The notes under the pieces are model-generated. The model had not been told where the DNA came from. It made no database searches and worked only from the letters and a program-made list of their open reading frames with translations. A stretch of 53,351 nt of DNA from Ruminococcaceae bacterium UBA3753 (lineage in GTDB: Bacteria; Bacillota; Clostridia; Oscillospirales; Acutalibacteraceae): positions 1 to 53,351 of the forward strand of contig DFGJ01000009.1 in the NCBI GenBank assembly GCA_002372375.1, given 5' to 3'. This document shows, one piece after another, positions 1 through 8,644 of this stretch. Positions within the stretch are counted from its first letter, which is position 1; each line of letters opens with the position of its first letter. The translations under genes and the position numbers were made by a program.

Positions 1-2221
1 CACATCTTCCACCAGAGACATTAAAAGAAAATCTTCCACTTTTAAAACCAGCTAACTTAGCCTCATTAGTTGAGGCAAACAACTCTCTGATATCAGAAAA
101 AACTCCCATATAAGTTACAGGATTAGATCTAGGTGTTCTTCCGATCGGTGACTGACTTACATTTACCACTTTATCTAAAAACTCCAGACCTTTTATCTCT
201 TTTACTTTTCCAGGCACTGTTTTCGCCCTATTAAGTTTTTTAGCTAAAGTTTTATAAAGGACATCTATTATTAAGGAAGACTTACCGGATCCTGAAACAC
301 CTGTTACACAAACAAACTGTTCCAGAGGAATATTTACACTAACGCTCTTTAAATTATGCTGACTAGCACCCACAATTCTTAGATCCTTTCCCCCTTTTCT
401 GGGTCTTCTTTGTGGGACTAAAATAGACCTTTTACCGCTTAAATACTGCCCGGTCAAAGATTCTTTACACTTTTTTATTTCTTCTATTGTTCCTGCGCAC
501 ACAAGTCTGCCGCCATGTACTCCAGCACCTGGACCAATATCCAGAATATAGTCGGAAGCATACATGGTGTCCTCGTCGTGCTCAACCACAATAACAGTGT
601 TACCTAAATCTCTCAGTCTTTTTAAAGTAGCAATTAATTTATTGTTGTCTCTTTGATGCAGTCCAATACTTGGTTCATCTAAAACGTACAGTACGCCTGT
701 CAGCAATGAACCAATCTGAGTAGCAAGCCTGATCCTCTGATTTTCTCCACCCGAAAGAGTTCCGGTCGTCCGCGAAAGAGTCAAGTAGTCAAGACCAACA
801 TTTTTTAAAAATGTTAGTCGATTTTTAATTTCCTTTAAAACATCCTTAGCAATCATCATTTCTTTCTTAGATAAAGTTATATTTTCCATAAATTCCAAAA
901 TCTTTACTACAGACTTTTCACAAAGATCGCTTATATTTATGTTGTTGACAGTGACAGACAAACTTTCTTTACAAAGCCTTTTACCCCCACACTCCGGGCA
1001 TGGGCATGCAACCATATAAGTCGCTATCTCTTCCTTAACCCAACTGCTTTGAGTATCTCTGTACCGTCTTTCAAGATTATTAACTATACCTTCAAATCTA
1101 GTTTCGTAGTTTATTCTGTTACCGTTTATTGTTCTGTAAATCTCTATTTTTTCTTCTGAACCATAAAGTATGATATCTATTACTCTTTGAGGAAGGTTTT
1201 TCACAGGCTCATCCAAAGAAAAGTCAAATTTTTTAGAAAGGCTCTCCATATACATACTGGCAATACTGTTACCGTCGAGTGCCCAGCCCGAACCTTTTAT
1301 TGCGCCGTTTCTTATACTTAAATTTTTATTAGGAATAATAAGACTTGTGTCTATATGCATAGAGAATCCAAGACCTGTACAGAGTTTACATGCTCCAAAC
1401 GGATTATTAAAAGAAAATACTCTAGGGCTAATTTCCCCAACACTAACTCCATGCTCAGGGCAGGCGTAGTTTTTAGAAAAAACTATATCTTCTTCTTTTT
1501 CACTAACTACGTTTATAGTTACAAGTCCACCTGAAAGATTACATGCTGCTTCAACGGAATCTGCTAGCCTGGAACGAATGTCATCTTTTATTACTAATCT
1601 GTCTACTACTACCTCTATAGTATGTTTTTTGTTTTTTTCCAGAGTTATTTCTTCCTCATCCAGACTATAAACGGAGCCGTCTATTCTGGCCCTTACAAAA
1701 CCATCTTTCTTAATCTTTTCTAAAACTTTTGCCTGCGTACCTTTTTCTTTCTTTACTACGGGTGAAAGTACCTGTATCTTAGTTTTTTCTGGCAGTTGTA
1801 AAATTCTATCCACAATCTGGTCAATCGTTTGATGCTTTATTTCTTTGCCGCAAACCGGGCAATGAGGTATACCTATTGAGGAGTATAGAAGTCTTAAATA
1901 ATCATATATTTCTGTGACAGTTCCAACTGTAGACCTGGGATTTTTAGAAGTAGTTTTCTGATCAATTGCAATAGCCGGTGAAAGACCTTCAATATAATCT
2001 ACGTCTGGTTTTTCCATTTGCCCTAAAAATTGCCGCGCGTACGCTGAAATGGACTCTACGTAACGCCTCTGCCCCTCAGCATAAATAGTGTCAAAGGCCA
2101 AAGAAGATTTCCCAGAACCAGACGGCCCCGTTATCACCGTTAAACTATTTCTTGGTATTTCTACATCTATGTTTTTTAAATTATGCGATCTAGCGCCTTT
2201 TATAATTATTTTTTGTTCCAT
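1..2221 (-). CDS. uvrA: UvrA, excinuclease ABC subunit A (3' end outside window)
   Basis: Damage-recognition ATPase of nucleotide excision repair, acting with UvrB and UvrC on DNA. The first 740 codons are present and the gene runs off the left edge. Visible in order: Walker A GPSGSGKS near residue 31, zinc-finger CPVC near 120, CPCPEC near 405, ABC signature LSGGEN near 490, and the second Walker A GVSGSGKSS near 645. The window ends in the second zinc-binding insertion, in FSFNVSGGRC. The start is ATG at 2221, with the usual M-E-Q opening followed by SHNLKN. The frame is uninterrupted. A decayed copy of its 5' end lies at 3547-3774. The gene is divergent from the GG-peptide cluster. Confidence 0.97.
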   Translation of the reverse strand, partial: MEQKIIIKGARSHNLKNIDVEIPRNSLTVITGPSGSGKSSLAFDTIYAEGQRRYVESISAYARQFLGQMEKPDVDYIEGLSPAIAIDQKTTSKNPRSTVGTVTEIYDYLRLLYSSIGIPHCPVCGKEIKHQTIDQIVDRILQLPEKTKIQVLSPVVKKEKGTQAKVLEKIKKDGFVRARIDGSVYSLDEEEITLEKNKKHTIEVVVDRLVIKDDIRSRLADSVEAACNLSGGLVTINVVSEKEEDIVFSKNYACPEHGVSVGEISPRVFSFNNPFGACKLCTGLGFSMHIDTSLIIPNKNLSIRNGAIKGSGWALDGNSIASMYMESLSKKFDFSLDEPVKNLPQRVIDIILYGSEEKIEIYRTINGNRINYETRFEGIVNNLERRYRDTQSSWVKEEIATYMVACPCPECGGKRLCKESLSVTVNNINISDLCEKSVVKILEFMENITLSKKEMMIAKDVLKEIKNRLTFLKNVGLDYLTLSRTTGTLSGGENQRIRLATQIGSLLTGVLYVLDEPSIGLHQRDNNKLIATLKRLRDLGNTVIVVEHDEDTMYASDYILDIGPGAGVHGGRLVCAGTIEEIKKCKESLTGQYLSGKRSILVPQRRPRKGGKDLRIVGASQHNLKSVSVNIPLEQFVCVTGVSGSGKSSLIIDVLYKTLAKKLNRAKTVPGKVKEIKGLEFLDKVVNVSQSPIGRTPRSNPVTYMGVFSDIRELFASTNEAKLAGFKSGRFSFNVSGGRC

Positions 2222-2316
2222 AACTTTTTAGACCTAACATATTAATTTGTTATTGTAACACATCGAGAATAAATTTTTAAGAGAAAAATTAAAATATGAT
2301 CAAACAACAAAAACAC

Positions 2317-2373
2317 TTGACAAATTTCATATTATTTATATAATATTACTAGATATACTCTTTTTAGTATATC
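2317..2373 (+). promoter_or_regulatory. Sigma-A promoter with hairpin at the transcription start
   Basis: TTGACA (2317-2322), 16-nt spacer, TATAAT (2339-2344). Transcription should start near 2351. GATATACT (2352-2359) and AGTATATC (2366-2373) then form an 8-bp helix at the very 5' end of the transcript. A GGAGGT ribosome binding site follows at 2391, nine bases before the ATG of the GG-peptide gene. Confidence 0.8.
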
Positions 2374-2405
2374 GGATTTCTTTTTTATATGGAGGTGTTT
2401 TATCT

Positions 2406-2717
2406 ATGGTAGTTAGAGTGAATGGAATGACAAATTTTGATCCAGAAAGTGTTAGTTGAGGTAAAATTGGTTACAATGCCGCAAATGGTACGTGGAATGT
2501 CTTTAACGATGAAACTGGGGTAGTGAGCAACACAAATCTAAGCCGCAAAGATGCTGAAGATTATGATATAGCTGTTAATAATCGGGCTACTCAAGAGCCA
2601 AGGATAATGTCCGACGAGGATAAATGGTTATACGCACATAAGGCGCACGATTATCTTCGTAGCATTGGAGCTAGGAGAGGTCTTAACGGAAGCTGGCTTA
2701 ATCGATACTACAAATAA
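2406..2717 (+). pseudogene. GG-leader small protein, interrupted by one TGA in the GG motif
   Basis: A 103-codon frame from an ATG with a strong GGAGGT site, broken once by TGA at 2457-2459. The stop falls where the leader ends. The residues around it read E-S-V-S-stop-G-K, so a GGA to TGA change of the first glycine of a double-glycine motif is the simplest explanation. The core (WNVFNDETG and following) matches the V-x-D-N-D-T core of the other copies at 41.4-44.2 kb. The frame beyond the stop is conserved to 2717, which suggests recent inactivation or readthrough. Function is unknown; by leader type I infer a secreted peptide. Confidence 0.6.
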
Positions 2718-2988
2718 AACAAAAAATAAGAAAAGAAACACAAAAAATTGTAGAAGTTTTTTATAAAATACTCTACACTTGCTGTTTAAATTTTAGCAGA
2801 ATACACTGGATATCAATTTTCGTCACCGATGATTCTTTTTAATATTTCTTGCAACGTTGTGTAGATTGGTTTTTCTTGCCTACAATATTAGCTTTTGAAT
2901 TGTAGTGTATTAAAAATAAAAACTTTAGAAGTTAAATAAAATATTTTACATTTCTTAATGTTATATATATAATATATATAATATATAT

Positions 2989-3267
2989 ATGGTTATGGGT
3001 AACAATAACAGAAATTTGTCTGAAAAAAATTTAGGAAGTGCAAGTGGAGGAATGGATTCCGCTAGCATTGGCGGGTACATACAAAAAGGTTGCATCAGAG
3101 TGCCCAACGCTACCGAGGGTTATAGCGAGCCAATTGCCTACAGAGTGGTAGACAACAATGGGAACGTATCAAATATTTTTGGCTCATTAGATTCAGCCAA
3201 GTGATACGCCAGTGAGATGGGTGTATCTCAAAGAGTTGTATCGGTCGATGAAGTCTTCAACGCCTGA
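2989..3267 (+). pseudogene. GG-leader small protein, truncated by TGA
   Basis: ATG frame with leader L-S-E-K-N-L-G-S-A-S-G-G and a core containing YRVVDNNGN and GSLDSAK. TGA at 3202 interrupts it. The same frame continues with YASEMGVSQRVVSVDEVF to a second TGA at 3265. The part after the first stop aligns with the intact neighbour at 3958 (SARNLADYYHVQDQRVIDV), so the gene has lost its C-terminus. There is no ribosome binding site; the start is preceded by an AT-dinucleotide run. Confidence 0.55.
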
Positions 3268-3546
3268 TTTAAGATCCACCGGTGGTAACAAAAACTTTTA
3301 CACTAGAACACATGAAAACAACAGACGCTATTGCTCAGTTTGAGTGATAACACCCGCCTTGTTGTATAAAAAGCCTTAAAAAAATATAGAACAAAACACA
3401 ACTCAGAATAAAGTAAGCCAGTGTACTTTTGTTAACTTGCTAAAGTATTCATTGGCCTAGTGGCAGTGTCTATCAAACTAACGCTCTCATGTATAGAAAA
3501 TGTTAATAGTAGCAAAATTAATAAAAATTAATATGTTCATTGAAGG

Positions 3547-3774
3547 CTAAACATAAAAACGTGGAATTCCTTGGCAACAAAAAAGTGAAGAGAGAACTAC
3601 GTAAACCAGAATCAACATCTTTAATGCCTGGCATAAAGAGTGCCAAACTAAAGAAGGTTTTCTGTAACCGAGTGGTCGCAATGTCACCATTGTGCTGTCC
3701 ACTAGTGTCTCTGCGTCTACATTTTTTAAATTGTGCGAACAAGCGACTTTTATAACTACTATTCTTTGTTCCAT
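3547..3774 (-). pseudogene. Decayed copy of the uvrA 5' end
   Basis: The minus-strand translation begins MEQRIVVIK and continues SHNLKNVDAET. Real UvrA in this window begins MEQKIIIKG and continues SHNLKNIDVE. The Walker A region is ruined: GPSGSGKSSL has become RPLGYRKPSL. Similarity fades after about 45 codons. This is a partial duplication of the gene's beginning, 1.5 kb upstream of the parent and in the same orientation. It is not expected to make a functional product. Confidence 0.75.
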
Positions 3775-3869
3775 TTTTAATCCTGCCCATATACAAAAAT
3801 GCCACTAAAGTATTAAATTGTAAAGCTTTAAAAAATTCAGATAAAAATGCAAACATTTTTGTGAAAAAC

Positions 3870-3924
3870 TTGACATTTTTTATAAATTGTTTATAATAAT
3901 TGGTGATATGGTCTTTACTGTATC
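3870..3924 (+). promoter_or_regulatory. Sigma-A promoter with hairpin at the transcription start
   Basis: TTGACA (3870-3875), 16-nt spacer, TATAAT (3892-3897), expected start near 3904. GATATGGT (3905-3912) pairs with ACTGTATC (3917-3924) around a CTTT loop. Two of the eight pairs are G-U, so the helix works as RNA but is not a DNA palindrome. An AGAGGAG ribosome binding site precedes the ATG at 3958. Confidence 0.8.
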
Positions 3925-3957
3925 AATCGATATTGTTGTGAAAAGAGGAGACTTTTT

Positions 3958-4242
3958 ATGAATAGCAGGAGCAAAAGTATTGAAGATGAAGGATTAAAAA
4001 ATACAGACGGGGGGATAATACTGCGTGTGCCAGTCAGGGATGGAAATGCGGTGTACGGTGTGCTGAATGAACAAAACGAACTAATAGCTCCCCCGGTTGG
4101 TAGTTTAGAATCAGCGAGAAATCTTGCAGATTACTACCATGTGCAAGATCAGCGTGTAATTGACGTAGGCAACCTGGAAGAAGTATATAGATACGCTGTC
4201 GAAAAGAAGAGAGAAGACTATTATCGCAAAAAAGGCATGTAG
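3958..4242 (+). CDS. GG-leader small protein (94 aa)
   Basis: Intact. It has a strong promoter, a 5' hairpin and an AGAGGAG ribosome binding site. The leader is about 20 residues and ends G-L-K-N-T-D-G-G. The core of about 74 residues is hydrophilic, with VYGVLNEQN, then SARNLADYYHV and a charged, tyrosine-rich end (EKKREDYYRKKGM). The leader style is that of peptides cut after GG by C39-type peptidase exporters, but no such exporter is in the window. The gene belongs to the same family as those at 2989 and 43089. Function is unknown. Confidence 0.7.
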   Translation: MNSRSKSIEDEGLKNTDGGIILRVPVRDGNAVYGVLNEQNELIAPPVGSLESARNLADYYHVQDQRVIDVGNLEEVYRYAVEKKREDYYRKKGM

Positions 4243-4294
4243 CTAAGTTAATTCTGTATTGTTTGGTATTTTAAAAATTAAGAGGAGGCAAAAA

Positions 4295-4554
4295 ATGTTA
4301 GTTAGTAAAAACTAAAGGGATAGAGCTTTTAGATAATGGCGTTAAAAATAAACGCTGGAGGATACGTAATTAATAGTTTATAAAGGAGATTTCAATGGCA
4401 CTAGCCTTCCCGATATGAATGTTTTGAATTTAAAGAGAACGATTGTAAGCAGTTAAAGGAAGGGGATTACCACCTATTACCTAATTGGTTGTACATTACA
4501 AGAGAATTAGATGATATGTTTAATTCGTCTTGTTCTGGTGTAAATGCATGATAG
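4295..4554 (+). pseudogene. Frame-shifted relic of a GG-leader gene
   Basis: GAGGAGG (4282-4288) precedes ATG 4295, but the frame stops after six codons. Further on, I-E-L-L-D-N-G-V-K-N and, in another frame, L-K-I-N-A-G-G-Y-V-I recall the leader and GG site. An open stretch reading GDYHLLPNWLYITRELDDMF continues to the TGA at 4549. At least two frameshifts and several stops are needed to join the parts. Confidence 0.4.
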
Positions 4555-4853
4555 ACTACCTTAGCAGAACTTTTGTCTCGGAGCACAAGGGCCCTGGTAT
4601 ATTCATTATAGATGAAATTGACAGCTGTTCATGAACAAAAAACAAATACTTTCTATCAGTAAGGTGTGTTGTTTAGAAACTCTTTGCTTTTTGTCATTTT
4701 AACTTCCTGATATATTGTTTTTTATGCAAAGCTCTGACGCTAAGAAGGCTATAGTAACGGCTAGGTTTTAAAAATATTTTAAATTAACGATTTATATTTT
4801 AATATTTATTTGTTAAAGTTAAATAATATTTAAAACAGAGAAGGGAACCTGGA

Positions 4854-5036
4854 ATGGTCGAGAAAGTGTTAAGTTGCAAAGAGTTGTTGGATGAAGAGTT
4901 ACTTGAAGCGAGTAGGAAAGCTGGTGACATTTGTTCCGAGAAAAAATTGCGGAGCGGTCTGTTTAAAACATCATCAGTAGAAGCAAAAAAGCGAGTTATA
5001 AATATAGAGAGAAATAAGAATAAAAAAAGCCTTTAG
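4854..5036 (+). CDS. Short GG-family-like protein (60 aa), GG motif lost
   Basis: ATG frame with a purine-rich AGAAGGG upstream. L-L-D-E-E-L-L-E-A-S-R-K-A-G looks like the typical LSDEELxxASGG leader end with the glycines replaced by R-K. The remainder (FKTSSVEAKKRV) resembles the TF-x-x-x-x-E-A block of the neighbouring type-B cores. It is probably a degenerating member of the family. Whether it is still translated is uncertain. Confidence 0.4.
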   Translation: MVEKVLSCKELLDEELLEASRKAGDICSEKKLRSGLFKTSSVEAKKRVINIERNKNKKSL

Positions 5037-5225
5037 TTCCTTGTTTGTTGATTTAAATATGTAATTTTCTTGAATTAAAAATACAATTAGGTGTTCAGAT
5101 TTCCGCATAGTTTTAGATATTTAGTGCACAGTACACTAATTGATTCAAAGATTTATTAACAGCAAGAAGTGTGTTTTTGAATGCGTTGGATGCCAAAAAA
5201 TGTTATTCAAAGAGGTAAAATAATT

Positions 5226-5516
5226 ATGCGAAGTAAAAATGGTTTTAAAGTAGAAGATAGCGACTTAAGTAAGGCCAGTGGGGGAAATACCGTAATAACC
5301 GGTGAAATAAAAAAAGGTAGGTACGGTAACTTTTTAGCTACTGTTCGCCACGAGGTAAGGGATAATGGGACATTTTTAAATAACTTTAAGCAAAAAACTT
5401 TTATGACTGAGGATAAAGCACTAAATTTTTTAAATAGCAAAGTGGATGAGTATAAAAACTCTCCGAAGAATATAGGGAAAGTTACGGTTAATCTTAATAT
5501 TCCAGAAAAATTATAA
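5226..5516 (+). CDS. GG-leader small protein, type-B core (96 aa)
   Basis: The start chosen is ATG 5226, after AGAGGT with eight-base spacing; the longer in-frame ATG at 5181 has no ribosome binding site. The leader S-D-L-S-K-A-S-G-G is about 19 residues. The core of about 77 residues contains VRHEVRDNGTF, KTFMTEDKALNFLNSKV and an N/K-rich end. It is related to the gene at 6503 and to the broken copies at 5533, 5861 and 6161. No cysteines are seen. Secretion after cleavage behind GG is inferred from the leader only. Confidence 0.65.
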   Translation: MRSKNGFKVEDSDLSKASGGNTVITGEIKKGRYGNFLATVRHEVRDNGTFLNNFKQKTFMTEDKALNFLNSKVDEYKNSPKNIGKVTVNLNIPEKL

Positions 5517-5532
5517 AGGCAGGGATATATTT

Positions 5533-5825
5533 ATGGCCAACATAGAGAGCTTTCAGACGAAGATTTAATCAATGCAAGCGGCGGAGGAGCCGGCGGGGAG
5601 CGCGTTGTTGACGTGGTAAAAAAATAAAAACTGGCAGTTACCTTAATAACTAGAACTGTTTGTGATGATGGAAATAACGTTCATATTTGCAATAATAAGT
5701 CACCGCAGAATTTTTCAAGCGAATCTGAAGCAGAAGCACGATTAAAATTGGAAGCTTCAAAAAAGCGTTATGAAATGAGTAGGAAGGATCCGAATGGCTC
5801 TTACGCGAGTGAATTATTTTATTAA
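5533..5825 (+). pseudogene. Broken type-B GG-leader gene
   Basis: One frame from ATG 5533 stops early. The shifted frame carries a textbook leader end, E-L-S-D-E-D-L-I-N-A-S-G-G. It then reaches an in-frame TAA followed by a conserved core (LAVTLITRTVCDDGN, then FSSESEAEARLKLEA) ending at TAA 5823-5825. One frameshift and one stop therefore separate it from an intact gene. Confidence 0.6.
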
Positions 5826-5860
5826 CTTGCTTTAGTTTAGTTAAAACTGATATTTCAGAA

Positions 5861-6120
5861 ATGCTGCAAAAGGACAAAATTTTTATAGCTTCAAGTGAGG
5901 AACTACTTTCAGATGAAGATTTAGCCAATACCAACGGGGCACTATTGATATGACATTTACTGGCGATTATGGTAAGCCGGAGCGTCAGCAGAGAGTTTCA
6001 TACGCGGTGTATAATGAAGGTGAGTCTTGGTTGAATAAAAATAGGAAAACTTTCGAAAATCTCAGTGAAACGGGGAAATATGCCAAAAAGTGGGTTGGAG
6101 TGCGGAGGAAAGTTAACTAG
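5861..6120 (+). pseudogene. Broken type-B GG-leader gene, frameshift at GG
   Basis: M-L-Q-K-D-K, then L-L-S-D-E-D-L-A-N-T-N-G, runs into a frameshift exactly at the glycine codons. The core resumes in another frame as IDMTFTGDYGKPERQQR, SYAVYNEGE and KTFENLSETGKYAKKW to TAG 6118. The core is closely related to the next copy (KTFKNLSEAEEYAKK). No ribosome binding site is obvious. Confidence 0.6.
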
Positions 6121-6160
6121 TGTGCAATATTTTTGAACTATTATTAAGAAGGATGTAGTT

Positions 6161-6409
6161 GTGGCTGACAGTAGAGTGTTTTCATAAGGAGATTTAAACA
6201 ATGCCAGTGGGGGCGCTGTTGATGTAAGTATTATTACCGATAACCCGTGGGATCTACATCGTGTCGTTTTCAAAGTGTATAATGAAAATGGCCTAAACGG
6301 AAAATCTGGTGCAAAAACTTTCAAAAATCTCAGTGAAGCGGAAGAATATGCAAAAAAAATGGGCTGGAGTGCAGAGGAAAAACAAGGCTTCATCACAGCA
6401 GTAATGTAG
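6161..6409 (+). pseudogene. Type-B GG-leader gene with one stop in the leader
   Basis: GTG start after AAGAAGG. The frame is open to TAG 6407 except for one TAA at 6185-6187 inside the leader (V-F-S-stop-G-D-L-N-N-A-S-G-G). The core of about 60 residues contains FKVYNENG and KTFKNLSEAEEYAKKMGW. The stop lies where other copies have D-E before D-L. A GG-proximal relic (GAGCCGGGAGCGC) follows at about 6424. Confidence 0.6.
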
Positions 6410-6502
6410 TTAGCAGGGAGGAGCCGGGAGCGCTGTTGGTACAGTAAGGGAAGTAAAGTGTGATGTATATAAATGTTTCATATTTTATAAGGAGGCAATA
6501 TT

Positions 6503-6802
6503 ATGCAAAAGAATAATAAAGAAAAAAGTTACGAGATAAAAGAAGATGGCTTAAAAAAAGTAAACGGTGGTCGTACACAGGTAGATATTTTAGCCAAAAA
6601 AAATGATGACGGCAGATTCGAAGTTCTCACACATGTTTTTACAAACGGCAACGGTAAAGATCAAACATTCATGGATAGACAAAGCTTCACGACAGTAAAT
6701 GAAGCAGAAAGTGCTTATAAAAGTGAGTGCAATAAATATTTTAGCAATAAAAAAATCACCGGTGATGGTGGTCAAATAACTTGTTGTAACAATTTACGTT
6801 AG
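6503..6802 (+). CDS. GG-leader small protein, type-B core (99 aa)
   Basis: Intact, with AAGGAGG seven bases before ATG. The leader of 24 residues ends G-L-K-K-V-N-G-G. The core contains FEVLTHVFTNGNG, RQSFTTVNEAESAYKSEC and a tail with a C-C pair. It is the last and best preserved copy of the 5.2-6.8 kb array, whose members all run on the plus strand. No export or modification gene is adjacent. Confidence 0.68.
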   Translation: MQKNNKEKSYEIKEDGLKKVNGGRTQVDILAKKNDDGRFEVLTHVFTNGNGKDQTFMDRQSFTTVNEAESAYKSECNKYFSNKKITGDGGQITCCNNLR

Positions 6803-7682
6803 TCAATTTAAGTTAATATTTAGACTACGCTAAGGCCGGGCAAAAAGCTCCAAATGAGGAGATTCTCTTTTCGTTGTCTTTTACCTGAAATTAGAGGTTT
6901 GTATCCTCCAGAAACATTTGCCACAGTTGAATCTATCACTCCTGTTTTTGCAACGCTAGTACTCGAATAAATAAAAAAAGCAAAGTTTATAGTAAAAATT
7001 CGGGAATTTCAACACCTAAGTCTTAAAAGTTATTGGCAGTAGATGGAGCACCAGGGGGTCACAACCACTGACCGTGTGTGGATTGCTGTGCCATGTTTTA
7101 AAGTTTAAACTTGTTTAACATACTTCAACTTGTGTTACCTCTCAGCAAGGCGGTTTGTGTCTTCCATATTTAGGCGATCTACAAAATATATAGTGGTAAG
7201 GTACTGAAATACTATTGATAACAAGAAATATTATATGCGCGTCAAATAAATATAGCAAATTTTAGCCATAAAGCGACTTGTGTGTTGCTCCTCCCAAAAA
7301 AATTTTTGATATCGGTGCTTATACTTATATTCACTGTACCCAATTTTTATAGACTACGTCTTTATCGGTTTAACCGCTATATAGCCATATTAGTGGACAG
7401 TAAACTCGTTACCCACAATATTATCTTTTTCATCAACAAAATTTTCTTTATTTACCTCAAGAATTGTTTGCTTTTGGCTTACTCCAAGTCGTCCACTGAA
7501 AGTGTTTTCCCGTTTTTTATAATAAAAAACTTTAACGAAAGAATTAATTTTGCTCTTCACCGCTTTTTATGTTGCTAAAAAATCACGTTATATTTTTTTA
7601 CCTTGTGATAAAAACAAGGGTCAAAAGACAAGTGGGGCTATTTTCCTAACTATGTCTTCGTTCTGCCATTTTACTAAACAGT
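6803..7682. other. Non-coding stretch, no gene recognised
   Basis: About 880 bases with no convincing gene. A 98-codon plus-strand frame at 7282-7578 is F/I/L-rich, has no ribosome binding site and looks like chance. In gene order this is where sigF should follow spoIIAB. A short minus-strand open stretch near 7610-7675 (NEDIVRKIAPLVF) is too little to call a relic. Confidence 0.5.
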
Positions 7683-8126
7683 TTACTTATTCAGTTTAAC
7701 TCTAGGTATTATAGTTTTTTCCATGGTGACAGTTGTGCCTTTACCTATTTTTGAAATTACCTTTATTTTATCCATAAAACTTTGCATAACAGCAAAGCCA
7801 AGGCCAGCTCTTTCTTCTCCACCAGTTGTAAAAAGGGGCTCCATGGCTTTTTTTACGTCTTCAATCCCAGAGCCTTTATCTTTTATTTTTATAGTTATTT
7901 TGCCGTTTTCATATATTTGTGAGGATATGTAAATACTTCCAACTGTTTCCTTATAAGCATGCACTATACTATTAGTAACAGCTTCTGAAACTGCAGTTTT
8001 TATATCCGCTAATTCAGATATTGTAGGGTCCAGACACGAAATAAAAGATGCTATAGTGGTTCTCGCAAAGCTTTCGTTTAAAGATTTGCTTGGAAATACT
8101 AGCCTCATTTCATTTATAATTTTCAT
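7683..8126 (-). CDS. spoIIAB: SpoIIAB, anti-sigma-F factor/serine kinase
   Basis: Binds and inhibits sigma-F before asymmetric division and phosphorylates SpoIIAA. At 147 aa it has the family length. It opens NEMRLVFPSKSLNESFAR, then FISCLDPTISELADIKTAVS, the N-box E-A-V-T-N-S-I-V-H-A-Y, the ATP-lid D-K-G-S-G-I, GLGFAVM and GTTV: a complete GHKL ATPase fold. It is downstream of spoIIAA (215-base gap), but the third gene of the usual operon, sigF, is not found after it. Its partner must be encoded elsewhere, or the module is a remnant or has been repurposed. Confidence 0.92.
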   Translation of the reverse strand: MKIINEMRLVFPSKSLNESFARTTIASFISCLDPTISELADIKTAVSEAVTNSIVHAYKETVGSIYISSQIYENGKITIKIKDKGSGIEDVKKAMEPLFTTGGEERAGLGFAVMQSFMDKIKVISKIGKGTTVTMEKTIIPRVKLNK

Positions 8127-8341
8127 TCAGATTTACCTTTCTTACTATTTTAATTAGTAAATTTTAATACATGATTTTTTATTTACACTATTTAAGAAAC
8201 AACCATATAGGGTCTTTGCTTCCACAAACATTCTGTATGCCATTTTGTATTTACCATTCGACGGTCTAAGTTTTGCATAAAAGAATTGGAGCATTTTTTA
8301 TATTGCTTTCTAACTACTTTGTTTATAATGAGTCATTCTAA

Positions 8342-8644
8342 TTAATATTTTTTTAGTTTATAAATCCCAGATAGTCTCATTATTTTCCCGATCCTTTGTG
8401 AAACATTTATGAGTTCTAAATCTCCGTTTAACAGTTTCATTAATTTGTATCTACCCATAATAAGACCTATTCCGGAGCTATCCATAAAATTTACCTTGTT
8501 AAAATCCAGTTTTAATATTTTAGGCTTGGTCTTTTCTACCTCGCTGTCTATGCTTTCTCTTATGTTTTTTGCCGTATGATGGTCTATATCACCGTCTAGG
8601 GTGGCAATTACACACCCTGATCTCTTTTCTATTTTAACAGCCAT
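8342..8644 (-). CDS. spoIIAA: SpoIIAA, anti-anti-sigma factor
   Basis: STAS-domain antagonist that, when dephosphorylated, releases sigma-F from SpoIIAB. The start chosen is ATG 8644, directly behind GGAAGGAGAT, giving 100 aa; the earlier in-frame start (8677) lacks a site. The phosphorylatable serine is in M-D-S-S-G-I-G-L-I-M-G-R. The N-terminal strand CVIATLDGDIDHHTAKNIRE is typical. It is the first gene of the spoIIAA-spoIIAB pair. Confidence 0.9.
   Translation of the reverse strand: MAVKIEKRSGCVIATLDGDIDHHTAKNIRESIDSEVEKTKPKILKLDFNKVNFMDSSGIGLIMGRYKLMKLLNGDLELINVSQRIGKIMRLSGIYKLKKY

Noticed and set aside
2406..3267. TGA read as tryptophan or glycine (recoded genetic code)
   Set aside because: TGA ends coaD just before the next gene and ends the 407-aa secreted protein. 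Conserved proteins use TGG for tryptophan and contain no internal TGA. TAA also interrupts other GG genes.
7282..7578. 98-codon plus-strand frame
   Set aside because: F/I/L-rich, no ribosome binding site, no resemblance to a protein family; typical chance frame in AT-rich DNA.
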